Assembly (NCBI RefSeq): GCF_016907275.1
Contig: NZ_JAFBBP010000001.1
Location: forward strand, 3,276,001-3,340,000
Length of the DNA: 64,000 nt
Source: Micromonospora luteifusca
Lineage (GTDB): Bacteria > Actinomycetota > Actinomycetes > Mycobacteriales > Micromonosporaceae
Direction of reading: 5' to 3'
Shown: piece by piece, positions 32,485-40,994 of the stretch
Numbering within the stretch: position 1 is the first letter of the stretch
Layout of the letters: each line of letters opens with the position of its first letter
Program-made: the position numbers and the translations under genes
The notes under the pieces: model-generated
Told to the model about the DNA's origin: nothing
Database searches by the model: none
Seen by the model: only the letters and a program-made list of their open reading frames with translations

Positions 32485-34323
32485 TCAGGCGTCCAGGCCG
32501 CGGAGGACCAGCGGGAGACGAGTCACGGCGCCGTCGACCACCCGCACCGGTACGCCCCAGTCCTGCCGGGTCAGGTGGCACGCCGCGTGCTCGACGTCCG
32601 CGTCGCAGGTCGCCGCTTGGGCGGTCACCTGCAACACCCCGGCAGAGACCTCGCCGTTGAGCACCAGACGGCGGGACAGCTCGGTGCCCGTGCCGGCACC
32701 ATCCACCAGCAGCTCCGGCGGAGACGCGGAGACCACCAACCGGGTCGACGGCCCGTACGTCTCGTCCAGCTTCTGCCCCGGTGCCGGGGTGAAGACGATG
32801 TCCAGGGTGACCTCACCGGCCGCGACGTCGGTCGGCTTGCGCTCGGTGCGGTGCCGGGGGCCGTCCACCGTGCTGGCGCCTGCCGCTGACAGGGCACCCG
32901 GGGCGAGCCGCGTCAACCGGTGGGCTGCGGACTCCACCACCAGCACCTCACCAGCCGGGGTGAGCACCAGGTCGCTCGGCTCCGCCAACCCGTCGGCCAC
33001 GGTGGAGACCTGGTTGCTGGCCGGGTCGAAGCGGCGCACCGCGCCGTTGTAGGTGTCCGCGATCAGCACCGAGCCGTCCGGAAGCGCGCACACGCCCAAC
33101 GGGTGCTGCAACAGCGCCGACTCCGCCGGACCGTCCACGTGCCCGAAGTCGAACAGGCCCTGCCCCACAGCAGTGCCCAGCACGCCGTTCTCGACGTACC
33201 GGATGGCGCTGGTCTCGCTGTCGGCGATCCAGAGCCGAGTGCCGTCGGCAGAGACGGAGAGCCCCGACGGCTGCGCCATCCACGCCTCGGCCAGCGGGCC
33301 GTCCCGCAGCGCCTCGACCGTGGTGCCGGCGTACATGCCGGCGGTCCGCTTGATCGGGTCGAACCACCAGAGCTGGTGGATGCCGGCCATCGCGATGATC
33401 AGCTTGTCGTCGTACCAGGCCAGGTCCCACGGGGAGGAGAGATCCACGGCGAGCGCGTCGTGTGCGTGGTCGTCGACCTCGGCGCGCCACTGCCGACCGC
33501 TGCCGGCCACGGTGACCACCTCGCCCGACTCCAGCCGTACACCGCGCAGCAGGTGGTTGACCGTGTCGGCCACCACCAGGTCGTAGCCGGCGACCTCGGC
33601 GACCTGGGTGGGCAGCAGGCACACCCCCTGCGGCTCGGAGAACGTCGCGGCACCGCCCGGCCCGTCGGCGCGGCCCCGCTCGCCCGAGCCGATCCGGCGC
33701 ACCGGCGTCTCGCCGTCCGCCGCCACCTCGACCAGGGAGTGCCGGGCCGAGTCCGAGACCAGCAGGTTGCCGTTCGGCAGCAGCGCTGCCTTGCCCGGGA
33801 AACGCAGCGCGGTCTCCGGAGCCGGCGGCGGGACGTACGGGCCGTCACCCCGGTGCAGGGTGCCCTTGGCCTCGTGGGTGACGATCAGCTCGTCGATCAA
33901 CCGGGCCAACCCCTCGGCATGGCCCTCGCCGGCCATGGTGGCCACCACGTAACCCTCGGGATCGATCACCGACAGGGTCGGCCAGGCCCGGGCCGCATAC
34001 TGCTGCCACATGTCCATCTCAGCATCGTCGAGCACGGGGTGGTGCACCCCGTACCGCTCGACGGCGGCGGCGAGGGCCTCGGGGTCCTTCTCGTGCTCGA
34101 ACTTCGGTGAGTGCACACCGATCACGACGAGCACGTCGCCGTACTTCTCCTCCAGCGGTCGCAGCTCATCGAGCACGTGCAGGCAGTTGATACAGCAGAA
34201 AGTCCAAAAATCGGCCAGAACGATCTTGCCGCGAAGGTCCTGCAAGGTCAGATTCTTGCCGCCTGTGTTGAGCCACTGTCGGCCGCGTAGCTCGGGCGCA
34301 CGTACACGCGCTGTCGTTCCCAT
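32485..34323 (-). CDS. thioredoxin-fold/NHL-repeat protein
   Basis: A 612-residue fusion. The N-terminal 160 residues are a TlpA/AhpC-like thioredoxin fold with the redox motif CINC inside DFWTFCCINCLHVLDELR, VVIGVHSPKFEHEKD and a cis-Pro in RAWPTLSVID. Residues about 180-500 form NHL beta-propeller blades (NGNLLVSDSARHSLVEV, PQGVCLLP, HPLGVCALPDGSVLIADTYN), and a beta sandwich closes the C-terminus. Human NHLRC2 has the same order. No signal peptide is seen, so it is probably cytoplasmic. The ATG at 34323 (MGTTARVRAPEL) is chosen; upstream frame is unlikely. Confidence 0.9.
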   Translation of the reverse strand: MGTTARVRAPELRGRQWLNTGGKNLTLQDLRGKIVLADFWTFCCINCLHVLDELRPLEEKYGDVLVVIGVHSPKFEHEKDPEALAAAVERYGVHHPVLDDAEMDMWQQYAARAWPTLSVIDPEGYVVATMAGEGHAEGLARLIDELIVTHEAKGTLHRGDGPYVPPPAPETALRFPGKAALLPNGNLLVSDSARHSLVEVAADGETPVRRIGSGERGRADGPGGAATFSEPQGVCLLPTQVAEVAGYDLVVADTVNHLLRGVRLESGEVVTVAGSGRQWRAEVDDHAHDALAVDLSSPWDLAWYDDKLIIAMAGIHQLWWFDPIKRTAGMYAGTTVEALRDGPLAEAWMAQPSGLSVSADGTRLWIADSETSAIRYVENGVLGTAVGQGLFDFGHVDGPAESALLQHPLGVCALPDGSVLIADTYNGAVRRFDPASNQVSTVADGLAEPSDLVLTPAGEVLVVESAAHRLTRLAPGALSAAGASTVDGPRHRTERKPTDVAAGEVTLDIVFTPAPGQKLDETYGPSTRLVVSASPPELLVDGAGTGTELSRRLVLNGEVSAGVLQVTAQAATCDADVEHAACHLTRQDWGVPVRVVDGAVTRLPLVLRGLDA

Positions 34324-34392
34324 GCCTGCCAGCCTGCCACGCCCCGAGGTCCCGACCGCCGTGACCCGGACGACAGCCAAAGAGGGAGAGTT

Positions 34393-34500
34393 CTAGCCCG
34401 CGCCGCCTTCGTTGCGCTCCCGGCGCTTGGCGGCGTACGCGCAGACCTCGGCGGCGTCCCAGATTCGGCCGACGGTCAGCGTCTCCAGGCGATCGTTGGC
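34393..34500 (-). pseudogene. C-terminal gene fragment (34 residues)
   Basis: A short leftward frame ends in RLETLTVGRIWDAAEVCAYA followed by AKRRERNEGGAG and a stop at 34393. The composition (charged helix, C-terminal GGAG) is clearly protein-like, but a stop lies just upstream at the palindrome 34491-34551 and there is no start codon. I read it as the 3' end of a small gene cut off by that palindromic element. The family is not recognised. Confidence 0.4.
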
Positions 34501-34551
34501 AGCTCAGCAGTGTGGTGCTCGGCGTGTCGAGTTGCTCAGCTGCCAACGATC
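34491..34551. repeat. 61-bp palindromic (REP-like) element
   Basis: GATCGTTGGCAGCT (34491-34504) and AGCTGCCAACGATC (34538-34551) are perfect 14-bp inverted repeats with further complementary CAGCA/TTGCT bases inward and a 33-base centre. The 14-bp arms plus blunt flanks look like a REP or MITE rather than a gene terminator. It truncates the gene fragment at 34393. Confidence 0.5.
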
Positions 34552-34625
34552 AAGGGGGGCGAGTCACGACGCCGGACCGACATCTGGACTCTGCCTCTGC
34601 TCGACCGAGGACTCGGAGACAGGCC

Positions 34626-35012
34626 CTAGCAAGCTAACGTCCCAATCTCGCTGATCTCGGTCCCAAGGGTGGGACAGGCCCAGACCGCTCGGCCGGCGCG
34701 CACCACCGCTGCCAGGGGGTGGCTCTCGGGATGCTGGGGACAGGGCGGCCAGTTGGTGGCACGGCCCAGTGACCACAGTGCCTCCACCGCCCAGTCCTGA
34801 ACCTGGTCGGCGAGCGCGACGACCTGTGTCACGGCGGGTAGTCCGAGGTCGATCGAGATCCCCTGGCCGGAACCGTCGGAAGCGTAGAGGAAGGCGCTGG
34901 CGATCTGTGGGTCCTCTCGCCACGGTTCATCGCGAAGATCGGGCTCCACCCCGCCAGGCTTCCCAAGATCGAACAAGATCGGCTCCAACGCCGCCGCTAA
35001 CTCACGTTCCAC
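34626..35012 (-). CDS. conserved hypothetical protein
   Basis: Starting at GTG 35012 the product has 128 residues. It has an acidic N-terminal helix (VERELAAALEPILFDLGKPGG), an aromatic/acidic middle (EPWREDPQIASAFLYASDGSGQG) and the C-terminal NWPPCPQHPESHPLAAVVRAG with WACPTLGTEISEIG. A Pro-Cys-Pro/His-Pro motif followed by VWxCP recalls a small actinobacterial family of unknown function with possible zinc ligands. The open frame continues upstream but the composition deteriorates. The gene may be 5'-shortened; neither start shows a good ribosome-binding site. Confidence 0.6.
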   Translation of the reverse strand: MERELAAALEPILFDLGKPGGVEPDLRDEPWREDPQIASAFLYASDGSGQGISIDLGLPAVTQVVALADQVQDWAVEALWSLGRATNWPPCPQHPESHPLAAVVRAGRAVWACPTLGTEISEIGTLAC

Positions 35013-35097
35013 AACTGGATTCTGCCCGAGATGCTGATGTTCGAGTGGTACGACGACGGCGGGGCCACGGTTGCCCGTGACCCCGCCGTCGGTGAAG

Positions 35098-37842
35098 CTA
35101 CTTCGTGGCCGGCTTGAGGCAGAGCACCCGGTTGGTGCCGTCACCCGGCAGCACCACGTGGGGCTGCGTCGTGTCGGTGCACTTCTCCTTCGCGTCCACC
35201 TTCGAGACGATCGTGAAAGCGTCCGCCTCGCCGCAGTCAGCCGCCGTGGCGCCAGCCTCGCCGGCCTTCTTCACGCAGCTGCCGACCGCCGGGTCGAAGG
35301 CCGGCGAGTCGTTTCCGCCGAACTTGCCGAGCAGCATCAGCAGGCCGAGCGGCACCGCCAGGATGAGCACCGCGGCGATCAGCACCGCGGCCAGCACCCG
35401 GCCGTTGCGTACCTTCGGCGTCGGTGGCTCCGCCTTCGGCTCGTCGGCGTCCGGCTTGAACGCGTCGAACCGTCCGTGGTCCGACTGCCCAGCCTCCTGG
35501 CCCCAGGACGGCGCGGGCTGCTGCGCTGGTGGGAAGGCCGGCGGGAAGCCACCGCCCGGCACCGACTCGGTTGCCGGCCCGCCGAAGCCTGACCCGCTGG
35601 GACCGGGCCCGCCGAAGCTGGGCCCGCCGAACGCCGACGTCCCGTTCACCGCGGCGGCACCGGCGGCCGGCGACCCCGGGCTGCCGAACTGGTCGCCCGG
35701 TCGCTCGGCACCGGCGTGCGGCCGAACGCCGTTCATCGGCCGGTTGTTGCCGGGGGCGTCGACGAAGGACGGCACGCCCGGCGGGAACGCCGGAGGCGCC
35801 GACGGGGCCTCATTGAACGCACTCGGCGCGGGCTGGCGGTCGTCGAAGCGCGGCTCGGCTGGAGGCTCGCCGCCCCAGCCGGGGCCAACCTGGCGCTGCG
35901 GGTCGTTCTGCCAGTCAGGTGCACCCGCCTGGCGGGGCGGCTCGTTCTGCCAGTCGGGTGCGACCTGACGGGGCGAGTCGTTCTGCCACTCCGGCGCACC
36001 CTGACGCGGCGGATCGTTCTGCCACTCCGGTGCACCCTGACGATCGGCACCCGGGTCGGGCTGGAACGCCTCCGGTTCCGGCTCGTTCTCCGGCTCGGGT
36101 CGAGCCGGGCGGCCGTACACCCGGGGTTGAGGGGTGGCCGTGCCGGTCGACTGGATGGCCTGGTCGGTCGGGGGCATCACCCGGCTGGCCAGCGGCACCG
36201 AAGCACTGGCCGTGGCCCGGGCCACCGCGCCGGCTGCCGACTCGGCCTCGGACACCGGCACCACCGCGCGGCCCGCTCCGGACTCCGGAGAGGTACGCGG
36301 GGCGGGCACCAGCGCGCCACTCGCGGGAGCCTCCTCGGCCCGGCCCCAGCCGGGCGCGTCCGCCTCGAACTGCGCCGCGGCCTCCGGGGTCTCCCGCTCG
36401 GCGTACGCGGACTGCTCGGGGATCGGAGCGAACTGGGCCTGGGGCGCGTAGTCGGCCGGCGGGGCAGCAGCCAGGCTGGCACCTGGCACACGCTGCTCCT
36501 GCGGCGGCAGTGGCACCGCGTTGGCCGGCGAGATGCCCGGTGCGGGCCCGGGCTGGTAGGCCGGTGCCTCGTCGCCCCGGTCTGCCTCCCAGCCACCGCG
36601 GGACTGTGCGGAAGCTTCCGCTTCGGCACGACCCCACACCTCGCCGGGAGCCCACGGCTCGACCTCCGGCACGCCGGAGTTGCCCTGCGCCGCGTTGTCC
36701 GGGCCGGCGGCCCAGCCGGGCGCGCCGTCGTTGCCGGGCACGCTGACGCTGGCACGGGCGGGGAGACCGCTCTGCTCCGCCGCGTTCCAGCCAGCCGGCT
36801 CCGGCCGTTCGGTGGGCTGGTCCTGCGGCGAGAGCACCCAGTCGGGCTGCTGCGGACGGCCCTCGGCGTCGCCCCAGGCGGCCGGCCGCGCGGCCTGGTC
36901 CTGTCGCGCGTCGCCATCGCCCCACCCGGCGGGCTGCGCCTGCTGCTGCTGTGCGGCCCACCCGCCGGAGCGGGCCGGGTCGTCCTGCGCGGGCCAGTTC
37001 GTCGTCGGTGCCGGCACCTGGGCCGCGCCACGGGCGGCGTTGGGCTGGGCGGCCTGCCCCCACCCGGGGGCGGGCTGCTCGGCCGATTCGGCCGGCTGGC
37101 CCCACGTCGGCGGAGACTGCTCCGCCGGGGTCCACACGGGTTGGTCATCGCGGGCGGCGCTGGCGGGCCAGTTGCCGTTGCCGGACGCGTCGTCCTGCTG
37201 AGCGCCGCCGGACCAGTTGGCGGCCTGCTGCTGCTCGGGCTGCTGCGACTCGGCCCCGCGCCAGTCACCGGCGGGCGGGTCGGCCTGCGCCGCGCCACCC
37301 CAGCCGCCGGAGCGGGCCGGGTCGTCCTGGGCGGGCCAGGCGGCGGTGGCCGGAGGCACCTGCGCGGCGCCCCGTGCCGCCGGCTGAGCCTGCACCCAGT
37401 CGGGCTGCTCAGTGGCGCTCGGGGTCCAGGTGGGGGCGGGCGCACTCTGCTCGGCCGGTGTCCAGCCCTGCTGCTGTGCGGCCCAGGCCGGCTGCGCCGG
37501 AGCCGGTGCGCCATCGTTGCCGGGCCAGGTGCCGGGCTGCTGCTGCGGCGGCTCGCTCGCGCCACCGCCAGCGGCCCAGGCGGGCTGCGCCGGGTCGTTG
37601 GGCTGTGGGGTAGCGGCGGCACCCCAGGCAGGAGCCGGCGGTTGCTCGGACTGAGTCGCCCATGCCGGCGTCGACGGGTTGGGTCGCGCCGGCGGTGCGG
37701 GCGCCCAGCCCAGGTCGGGGCCAGCGGCGTTGTGGCCATTGTCCGGCTGCGCCGGGCGGTCGCCGTACGGCGCCGGTCCGCCGGCGCCCGGTGACACCTC
37801 GTCCGGCTCTTGGCCGGTGCGGTGCGGGCCCTCGGACGTCAT
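35098..37842 (-). CDS. large Pro/Ala/Gln-rich protein with LppU/SCO3897-type C-terminal domain
   Basis: A 914-residue protein. Residues 1 to about 805 are low-complexity (Pro, Ala, Gln, Trp rich) with internal repeats. Examples are two near-copies of AAQVP-x-WPAQDDPARSGG, and five tandem APxWQNxPxRQ units (DNA about 35900-36030). One transmembrane helix follows (about 816-839, VLAAVLIAAVLILAVPLGLL). The C-terminal 75 residues form an extracytoplasmic domain with four Cys (SCVKK, DCGE, KCTD, VLCL) as in the LppU/SCO3897 family. The ATG at 37842 follows GGAGG. The N-terminal part would be cytoplasmic and disordered, perhaps a protein-binding or phase-separating scaffold. Confidence 0.8.
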   Translation of the reverse strand: MTSEGPHRTGQEPDEVSPGAGGPAPYGDRPAQPDNGHNAAGPDLGWAPAPPARPNPSTPAWATQSEQPPAPAWGAAATPQPNDPAQPAWAAGGGASEPPQQQPGTWPGNDGAPAPAQPAWAAQQQGWTPAEQSAPAPTWTPSATEQPDWVQAQPAARGAAQVPPATAAWPAQDDPARSGGWGGAAQADPPAGDWRGAESQQPEQQQAANWSGGAQQDDASGNGNWPASAARDDQPVWTPAEQSPPTWGQPAESAEQPAPGWGQAAQPNAARGAAQVPAPTTNWPAQDDPARSGGWAAQQQQAQPAGWGDGDARQDQAARPAAWGDAEGRPQQPDWVLSPQDQPTERPEPAGWNAAEQSGLPARASVSVPGNDGAPGWAAGPDNAAQGNSGVPEVEPWAPGEVWGRAEAEASAQSRGGWEADRGDEAPAYQPGPAPGISPANAVPLPPQEQRVPGASLAAAPPADYAPQAQFAPIPEQSAYAERETPEAAAQFEADAPGWGRAEEAPASGALVPAPRTSPESGAGRAVVPVSEAESAAGAVARATASASVPLASRVMPPTDQAIQSTGTATPQPRVYGRPARPEPENEPEPEAFQPDPGADRQGAPEWQNDPPRQGAPEWQNDSPRQVAPDWQNEPPRQAGAPDWQNDPQRQVGPGWGGEPPAEPRFDDRQPAPSAFNEAPSAPPAFPPGVPSFVDAPGNNRPMNGVRPHAGAERPGDQFGSPGSPAAGAAAVNGTSAFGGPSFGGPGPSGSGFGGPATESVPGGGFPPAFPPAQQPAPSWGQEAGQSDHGRFDAFKPDADEPKAEPPTPKVRNGRVLAAVLIAAVLILAVPLGLLMLLGKFGGNDSPAFDPAVGSCVKKAGEAGATAADCGEADAFTIVSKVDAKEKCTDTTQPHVVLPGDGTNRVLCLKPATK

Positions 37843-38185
37843 GGGTGCGCCTCCTCCATCACATGTCGGCTCGCCGGTGCCGATCGGTCTCCTCGGCATG
37901 GCTGCCGGCGTCGCCGGCGTACCGCTGTGCCGGCTCCCCGCACGGTATCGGGTGGTGGCACGGCACGTCCAAGGAGCACTGGTCGTCACTCCCCGTGGCC
38001 GGTCGGTGTCGAGCAGCTTGTGTCGGCTCGGCCTCTGCCGGGTCGGCGGGCGGCGACCGAAGCCCACCGTACCGGGCGCTGCGGCAGGGCGGAATCCCGG
38101 TGGCGGGTGGCCGGGAAACGCTGATGGCCCGCCCGGCGGGCCGGGTGGGCCATCGATCTGGAGGAGGTGAGGAAGTTGTGGAGCG
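37843..38185. other. intergenic stretch with a terminator, no gene
   Basis: About 340 bases separate the LppU-like gene start from the small gene at 38186. Apart from the hairpin at 38123-38154 and the promoter region expected before the LppU-like gene I see no coding sequence. Confidence 0.5.
38123..38154 (-). terminator. terminator of the 45-residue small gene
   Basis: GATGGCCCGCCCGG (38123-38136) pairs with CCGGGTGGGCCATC (38141-38154), with one G-T pair, 32 bases beyond the leftward stop codon at 38186. It supports an independent small transcript. Confidence 0.6.
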
Positions 38186-38323
38186 TCAGCTCATGTGACG
38201 CTGGGCGATGACGAGGAGTTCCTCGCGAACTGCCGGCGAGTTCGCCGAGCGCAGCGCGTGCTCGATGGCACGGGCGCGGCGGGTGGCGTCGCGGTGGTTG
38301 CGGATTCGCTCGATCATGCTCAT
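38186..38323 (-). CDS. 45-residue basic helical small protein
   Basis: The frame encodes MSMIERIRNHRDATRRARAI then EHALRSANSPAVREELLVIA and QRHMS. It is a highly charged single-domain helical protein with no export signal. A strong AGGGGGA lies about 8 bases before the ATG and a terminator follows at 38123, so it has a complete gene layout of its own. The length is below usual prediction cut-offs. I cannot name the family; a regulatory or ribosome-associated role is speculative. Confidence 0.7.
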   Translation of the reverse strand: MSMIERIRNHRDATRRARAIEHALRSANSPAVREELLVIAQRHMS

Positions 38324-38480
38324 TGGTGGGTCCCCCTAGCTATTCGGTTGTCAGCCCCTGATGCATCTATTCAACCGCAGAACCCGGCCAACTTCCATCG
38401 ATTATTAGGTGAGCTGAGACACCTGCCTAACAATCAAAGGTCAACGGGGCTTCTCGCCGACGCTTCCGTCGCCTAAACGA

Positions 38481-38524
38481 CACGGCCGGTGTGCCGGGCG
38501 TTAACCCGTGGCACACCGGCCGTG
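38481..38524. terminator. terminator after bkdC
   Basis: CACGGCCGGTGTGCC (38481-38495) pairs perfectly with GGCACACCGGCCGTG (38510-38524); the loop has a further short GGG/CCC stem. It is 17 bases beyond the leftward bkdC stop. Confidence 0.75.
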
Positions 38525-38541
38525 GCTGGCGTCTCGAACGG

Positions 38542-39999
38542 TCAGGTCCAGGCGAGCAGCGCCGCCTCCGGATCGGTGAGGAAGTCGCCGATGTCGCGCA
38601 GGAACTTCGAGCCCAGCTCGCCATCGATGATCCGGTGGTCGAAGCTCAGCCCCAGCGTGGTGACCTGACGCACCTTGACCTTGCCCTTGTGCACCCAGGG
38701 CATCTCCCGCACCGCGCCGAAGGCCAGGATCGCCGACTCGCCGGGCGGCAGGATCGGCGTCCCCGTGTCCACCCCGAACACGCCGACGTTGGTGATGGTC
38801 AACGTGCCGCCGGACATGGCCGCCGGCGACGTACGGCCGGACTTCGCCGTCTGCACCAGATCGGTCAGCGAGTCCGCCAGCTCCCGTAGCGAGAGTCGAC
38901 CGGCGTCCTTGACGTTCGGCACGATCAGGCCGCGCTCGGTGGCCGCCGCGATGCCGAGGTTGACGTAGTCCTTCACCACGATCTCGTCGCCGGCCCAGGT
39001 CGAGTTGACCATCGGGTGACGCTGCACCGCCAGCAGTACCGCCTTCGCCACCAGGAGCAGTGGCGAGACCCGTACGTCGCGCCACTCCCGCCGGCCGCGC
39101 AGTCGGTCCAGTGCCTTCATCGCCCGGGTCACGTCGACGGTCAGGAACTCCGTCACGTGCGGGGCGGTGAACGCCGAGCGGGACATGTTCTCGGCGGTGA
39201 GCTTGCGGACGCCCTTGACCGGGATGCGCTGCTCCCGGTCCGCACCGAAGCTGGGGGCGGCCGCCGCCACGATCGGCTCGGCCACCGCCACGGCACCGCT
39301 CGCCGCCTGCTGCACGTCCTCCCGGGTAATCGAGCCAAGCGGCCCCGACCCGGTCAACGTGCTGAGGTCGACCCCGAGGTCCTTGGCGAGCTTGCGCACC
39401 GGCGGCTTGGCCAGCACCAGACCGCCGGTCGCCGTCGCGGCCTGCCCGTTACGAGCCGGAGCCGCCACGGGCGCGACCACCGGCTGCGGGGCCGGTGCCG
39501 CCGGAGCAGGTGCCGCCGCGGCCTGCGCCGGGACGGCACCCTTGCGCGGGCGGCGCTTCGCGGCGGTCGTACGCGGGCCGTAGCCAACCAGCACCGCCGT
39601 CCGACCACCCGGGGCCGCGCCGCCGATCAGGCCAGGCTCGATCATGCCCTCGGCCGGTGCCACCTCCACCGCCGCCAGCGAGGCCGCCGACGGGGTGGGC
39701 AGGTCACCGCTGGGCGTGGCCGTGGTCGACGGCGCCTCCAGCGGGCCGGCACCCGGGTCCGTGTCGATCGCGATGATCGGCACACCGACCTCGACCGTGG
39801 TGCCCTCCGAATGGAAGATCGCCTGCACCTGCCCGGCCCACTTCGCCGGGATCTCCACCGCCGCCTTGGCCGTCTCGACCTCGACGATCGGCTGGTTCAG
39901 CTCGATCGTGTCACCGACCTTGACCAGCCAGGCCAGGATCTCGCCCTCGGTCAGCCCCTCGCCCAGGTCGGGCAGGTTGAACGTCTTGATCCGGGACAT
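38542..39999 (-). CDS. bkdC: branched-chain 2-oxoacid dehydrogenase E2 (dihydrolipoamide acyltransferase)
   Basis: A 485-residue E2 core subunit. It has an N-terminal lipoyl domain (about 3-78; EVETAKAAVEIP with the lipoylated Lys), a long Ala/Pro linker, a peripheral-subunit-binding domain (VRKLAKDLGVDLSTLTGSGP, about 200-235) and the catalytic acyltransferase domain ending in LSFDHRIIDG, the HxxxDG active-site signature. It transfers acyl groups from E1 to CoA. The start MSRIKTFNLPDLGEG at 39999 is preferred over the ATG at 40008. The gene ends the three-gene bkd operon; no lpd (E3) gene is nearby. Confidence 0.94.
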   Translation of the reverse strand: MSRIKTFNLPDLGEGLTEGEILAWLVKVGDTIELNQPIVEVETAKAAVEIPAKWAGQVQAIFHSEGTTVEVGVPIIAIDTDPGAGPLEAPSTTATPSGDLPTPSAASLAAVEVAPAEGMIEPGLIGGAAPGGRTAVLVGYGPRTTAAKRRPRKGAVPAQAAAAPAPAAPAPQPVVAPVAAPARNGQAATATGGLVLAKPPVRKLAKDLGVDLSTLTGSGPLGSITREDVQQAASGAVAVAEPIVAAAAPSFGADREQRIPVKGVRKLTAENMSRSAFTAPHVTEFLTVDVTRAMKALDRLRGRREWRDVRVSPLLLVAKAVLLAVQRHPMVNSTWAGDEIVVKDYVNLGIAAATERGLIVPNVKDAGRLSLRELADSLTDLVQTAKSGRTSPAAMSGGTLTITNVGVFGVDTGTPILPPGESAILAFGAVREMPWVHKGKVKVRQVTTLGLSFDHRIIDGELGSKFLRDIGDFLTDPEAALLAWT

Positions 40000-40004
40000 G
40001 TCGC

Positions 40005-40994
40005 TCACCAGCCGAAGGTGCGGTCGACGGCGTCGAGCACCCGGTCGAGGTCGGGCAGGTACTCCTCCTCCACCCGGGCGGCCGGGTAGGGGGTGTCGAA
40101 CCCGGTCACCCGCAGCACGGGCGATTCAAGGGAGTAGAAGCACTTCTCGGTGATCCGGGCGGCCAGCTCAGCGCCGAGGCCGATGTTCGACGGCGCCTCG
40201 TGCACCACCACCGCGCGGCCGGTGCGCTGCACCGACTCGTACGCCGCCGTCAGGTCCAGCGGGGAGAGTGAGCGCAGATCGATGACCTCCAGCTCCCGGC
40301 CGTCCTCGGCGGCCGCGGTCGCCGCCTCCAGGCAGGTCCGCACCATCGGGCCGTAGGCCAGCACGGTGACGTCCGTGCCGGGCCGCACCACACGAGCCGA
40401 GTGCAGGGGGTACGCCTCGGACAGCGGCGCGTCCAGGTCGACCTGCCCCTTCTCCCAGTAGCGCCGCTTGGGCTCCAGGAAGACGATCGGGTCGTCCGAG
40501 GCGATGGCCTGCTGGATCATGACGTAGGCGTCCTGCGGGTTGGCGCAGGTCACCACCTTCAGGCCGGCCGTGTGCGCGAAGTACGCCTCGGGCGACTCGG
40601 AGTGGTGCTCGACCGCGCCGATGCCGCCGCCGTACGGGATCCGGATCACCATGGGGATGCTGAGCCGGCCGCCCGAGCGGTAGTGCATCTTTGCCACCTG
40701 CGACACGATCTGGTCGTACGCGGGGTAGACGAAGCCGTCGAACTGGATCTCGCAGATCGGCCGGTAGCCACGGATGGCAAGACCGACCGCGGTGCCGATG
40801 ATGCCGGACTCGGCCAGCGGGGTGTCGATCACCCGTTGGTCGCCGAAGTCCTTCTGGAGCCCGTCGGTGATCCGGAAGACGCCGCCGAGCTTGCCGACGT
40901 CCTCGCCCATGATGATGACCTTGGGGTCGTTCTCCAGGGCGCGACGCAGGCCGGTGTTGAGGGCCTTGCCGAGGGTGAGCGTCTCCGTGGCCAT
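40005..40994 (-). CDS. bkdB: 2-oxoacid dehydrogenase E1 beta subunit
   Basis: A 329-residue transketolase-type beta subunit: MATETLTLGKALNTGLRRAL, IIMGEDVGKLGGVFRITDGL, RVIDTPLAESGIIGTAVGLA, RPICEIQFDGFVYPAYDQI, HYRSGGRLSIPMVIRIPYGG, and a C-terminal domain with EVIDLRSLSPLD and VVHEAPSNIGLG. It pairs with BkdA to decarboxylate branched 2-oxoacids. The ATG overlaps the bkdA stop by one base (TGATG). The upstream frame extension is noise. Confidence 0.95.
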   Translation of the reverse strand: MATETLTLGKALNTGLRRALENDPKVIIMGEDVGKLGGVFRITDGLQKDFGDQRVIDTPLAESGIIGTAVGLAIRGYRPICEIQFDGFVYPAYDQIVSQVAKMHYRSGGRLSIPMVIRIPYGGGIGAVEHHSESPEAYFAHTAGLKVVTCANPQDAYVMIQQAIASDDPIVFLEPKRRYWEKGQVDLDAPLSEAYPLHSARVVRPGTDVTVLAYGPMVRTCLEAATAAAEDGRELEVIDLRSLSPLDLTAAYESVQRTGRAVVVHEAPSNIGLGAELAARITEKCFYSLESPVLRVTGFDTPYPAARVEEEYLPDLDRVLDAVDRTFGW

